Positions 62,341-64,000 of a stretch of 64,000 bases of DNA are shown in pieces. Numbering within the stretch: the first letter of the stretch is position 1; every line of letters starts with the position of its first letter. The notes under the pieces are model-generated. The model saw only the letters and a program-made list of their open reading frames with translations, had not been told where the DNA came from and did no database searches. Where the stretch lies: contig NZ_QLYX01000004.1 in the NCBI RefSeq assembly GCF_003289645.1, positions 310,001-374,000 on the forward strand, read 5' to 3'. The position numbers and the translations under genes are program-made. This DNA is from Actinomadura craniellae. Its GTDB lineage: Bacteria > Actinomycetota > Actinomycetes > Streptosporangiales > Streptosporangiaceae.

Positions 62341-63948
62341 CTACCTGCGGCGCCGGGCGCCGCGGCGCATCTGGCTGGGCTTGCGGAGCGGGTCGCCGGC
62401 CTCGACCTGCGCGGCCCTGCGCCGGGCGCCGAACTCCGCCAGCGCCTCGGCCAGCGCCGCCACGGAAGCCTTCTCGGCCATCACGTCGACGCGCAGCCCG
62501 TACTCCTGGGCCGTCTTGGCGGTCTGCGGGCCGATCACCGCGATCACGGTCACGTTGTGCGGCTTGCCGGCGATCCCGATCAGGTTGCGGACCGTCGAGG
62601 ACGAGGTGAACAGTACCGCGTCGAAGCCGCCGCCCTTGATCGCTTCGCGGATCGGCTGCGGCGGCGGCGCGGCCCGCACGGTGCGGTACGCGGTGACGTC
62701 GTCGCACTCCCAGCCCAGCTCGGTCAGCCCGGCGAGCAGGGTGTCGGTGGCGATGTCGGCGCGCGGCAGCAGCACCCGGTTGATCGGGTCGAGGTCGGGG
62801 TCGTAGGGCGGCCAGACCTCCAGCAGCCCCTCGCTGGACTCCTGGCCGGTGGGCAGCAGGTCGGGGTGGACGCCGAACTCGACCAGCGCCGCCGCGGTCT
62901 GCTCGCCCACGGCCGCGACCTTGAGGCCGGCGAAGGCCCGCGCGTCGAGACCGTACTCGATGAACTTCTCGCGGATCGCGCGGACCGCGTTGGTGGAGGT
63001 GAAGACCACCCACTCGTACCGGCCGGTGACCAGGCCCTTGACCGCCCGGTCCATCTGCTGCGGGGTGCGCGGCGGCTCGACCGAGATGGTCGGGACCTCC
63101 TCGGGCACCGCCCCGTAGGAGTGCAGTTGTTCCGACAGCGAGGCGGCCTGCTCCTTGGTCCGCGGGACGAGCACCCGCCAGCCGAACAGCGGCTTGGTCT
63201 CGAACCAGGAGAGCTCGGCCTGCCGGGTGACCACGTCGCCCACGATGATCATGGCGGGCGCTTCCATGCCCTTGGTCTCGGCGACCAGCCGGTTGAGCGT
63301 GGTGACCACCGTCTCCTGCTCGGTGGTGGTGCCCATGCTGGTCATCGCGACGGGGGTGGAGTCGGGCCGGCCCGCGGCCATCAGGCCCTTGGCGACGTCG
63401 GCGACCGAGCTCTCGGCGCCCAGGATCACCAGGGTCGCGTCGGGCACGGAGAACCGCTCCCAGTCCACCCCGCCCTCGGCGACGTCGATCACCCGGATCT
63501 CGCGGGTCCGCGCGTCGGTGAGCGGGATGCCGGCGTAGCCGGGCACCGCGGTGATCGAGGAGACGCCGGGCACGAACTCGAAGGGGATGCCGGCCCGGGT
63601 GCAGGCGGCCGCCTCGCGGGCGCTGTCGCAGGACACCCCGGGGTCGCCGGCGAACAGCCGGACGACCCGCCGGCCCGCCTCGGCGGCCCCGGCGACCAGC
63701 CGTACCGGGTCGTCCTCGGCGGTGTCGAGGATCTCGACGCCGTCGCGGCAGCGCGCCAGCAGGTCGGGGTGGCAGCGGGCCTGGTTCACGACGACGGTGT
63801 CGGCCCGGCTCAGCTCGTCGGCCGCCCGCAGGGTGAGCAGCCCGGGGTCGCCCGGGCCCATCCCGACGAACGCGACCGTGCCCGTCCCGGGGCCGGTCGT
63901 GGGGTCCGTGGCCTGGTCGGTCTCGGTCTTCTTGCTAGCGGGGCTCAA
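62341..63948 (-). CDS. hemD: Fused uroporphyrinogen-III C-methyltransferase/uroporphyrinogen-III synthase
   Basis: A 535-residue fusion. Residues about 25-265 are a SUMT (CobA/CysG-A) methyltransferase: VAFVGMGPGDPGLLTLRAA, LFAGDPGVSCDSAREAAACT, VVTRQAELSWFE. Residues about 275-510 are HEM4 uroporphyrinogen-III synthase: WVVFTSTNAVRAIREKFIEY, ADIATDTLLAGLTELGW. The fused protein closes the macrocycle and diverts part to siroheme/cobalamin. TTG at 63948 has GGGGGAG upstream and overlaps the hemC stop by 14 bases. Confidence 0.94.
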   Translation of the reverse strand: MSPASKKTETDQATDPTTGPGTGTVAFVGMGPGDPGLLTLRAADELSRADTVVVNQARCHPDLLARCRDGVEILDTAEDDPVRLVAGAAEAGRRVVRLFAGDPGVSCDSAREAAACTRAGIPFEFVPGVSSITAVPGYAGIPLTDARTREIRVIDVAEGGVDWERFSVPDATLVILGAESSVADVAKGLMAAGRPDSTPVAMTSMGTTTEQETVVTTLNRLVAETKGMEAPAMIIVGDVVTRQAELSWFETKPLFGWRVLVPRTKEQAASLSEQLHSYGAVPEEVPTISVEPPRTPQQMDRAVKGLVTGRYEWVVFTSTNAVRAIREKFIEYGLDARAFAGLKVAAVGEQTAAALVEFGVHPDLLPTGQESSEGLLEVWPPYDPDLDPINRVLLPRADIATDTLLAGLTELGWECDDVTAYRTVRAAPPPQPIREAIKGGGFDAVLFTSSSTVRNLIGIAGKPHNVTVIAVIGPQTAKTAQEYGLRVDVMAEKASVAALAEALAEFGARRRAAQVEAGDPLRKPSQMRRGARRRR

Positions 63949-64000
63949 TGTGCCGCTCCCCCATCAACTGGTCGGCCCCCTCGGCGAAGAGGCGGGCGGC
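63935..64000 (-). CDS. hemC: Hydroxymethylbilane synthase, C-terminal end only
   Basis: The last 21 codons of a gene running off the right edge, ending RLFAEGADQLMGERHIEPR then TAG (63935-63937). The ending fits a HemC C-terminus and the expected hemC-hemD-hemB order; the rest is outside the window. Confidence 0.7.
   Translation of the reverse strand, partial: AARLFAEGADQLMGERHIEPR

Overview
The window is chromosomal DNA from a high-GC actinomycete. Supporting signs are a bldC gene, menaquinone genes, a 14-gene nuo operon, system II cytochrome c maturation beside heme genes, GTG/TTG starts, and many genes whose start lies 6-9 nt after a TANNNT -10 box (leaderless transcription). The mix of families suggests a Streptosporangiales/Thermomonosporaceae-like organism; that placement is inference. 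No tRNA or rRNA gene was recognised.

1-13 kb: an ABC exporter whose ATPase is fused to a CocE-type hydrolase, an isochorismatase-fold protein without the usual Cys, a STAS protein, secreted or anchored proteins, Nudix, acetyltransferase, pirin, Uma2-type nuclease, a cytosolic trypsin-like protease with a stand-alone copy of its N-terminal domain, and a Tat-exported PhoD phosphatase. 12.8-18.7 kb: a flavoprotein, a phosphatase, then a probable rifamycin-resistance unit: an inverted repeat matching the rifamycin-associated element (RAE), a macrolide-type glycosyltransferase (Rgt-like) and a HelD/HelR-like helicase; an AlkD-type glycosylase follows.

18.8-27 kb is an accessory island: an RloA-like ATPase with an RloB TOPRIM-like protein (anti-phage type pair, visibly lower GC), an orphan two-repeat CRISPR-like array, an XRE regulator with two tiny coupled genes, a second flavoprotein closely related to the first, a HigBA toxin-antitoxin pair plus a solitary degenerate HigA paralogue, and a VapBC pair.

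27-49.5 kb is respiratory core: msrA, rarD, then on the minus strand menG, menJ, nuoA to nuoN and a long-chain polyprenyl diphosphate synthase. Menaquinone tail synthesis, ring methylation and tail reduction therefore sit beside the complex I that reduces menaquinone. A consensus Rex operator upstream of menJ points to NADH/NAD+ control. A LOG-family protein, DUF4229 protein and threonine dehydratase follow.

49.8-64 kb: bldC with a dyad-rich upstream region, a zincin-like metallopeptidase gene, then the minus-strand ccsB, resB, ccdA, resA, phosphatase, LysR, hemL block with a BlaI/CopY-type dyad before resA. A membrane pseudokinase follows (catalytic Asp replaced by Asn), then a primase/polymerase-like gene, hemB, a cobA-hemD fusion and the end of hemC. 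These genes make heme and attach it to cytochromes c.
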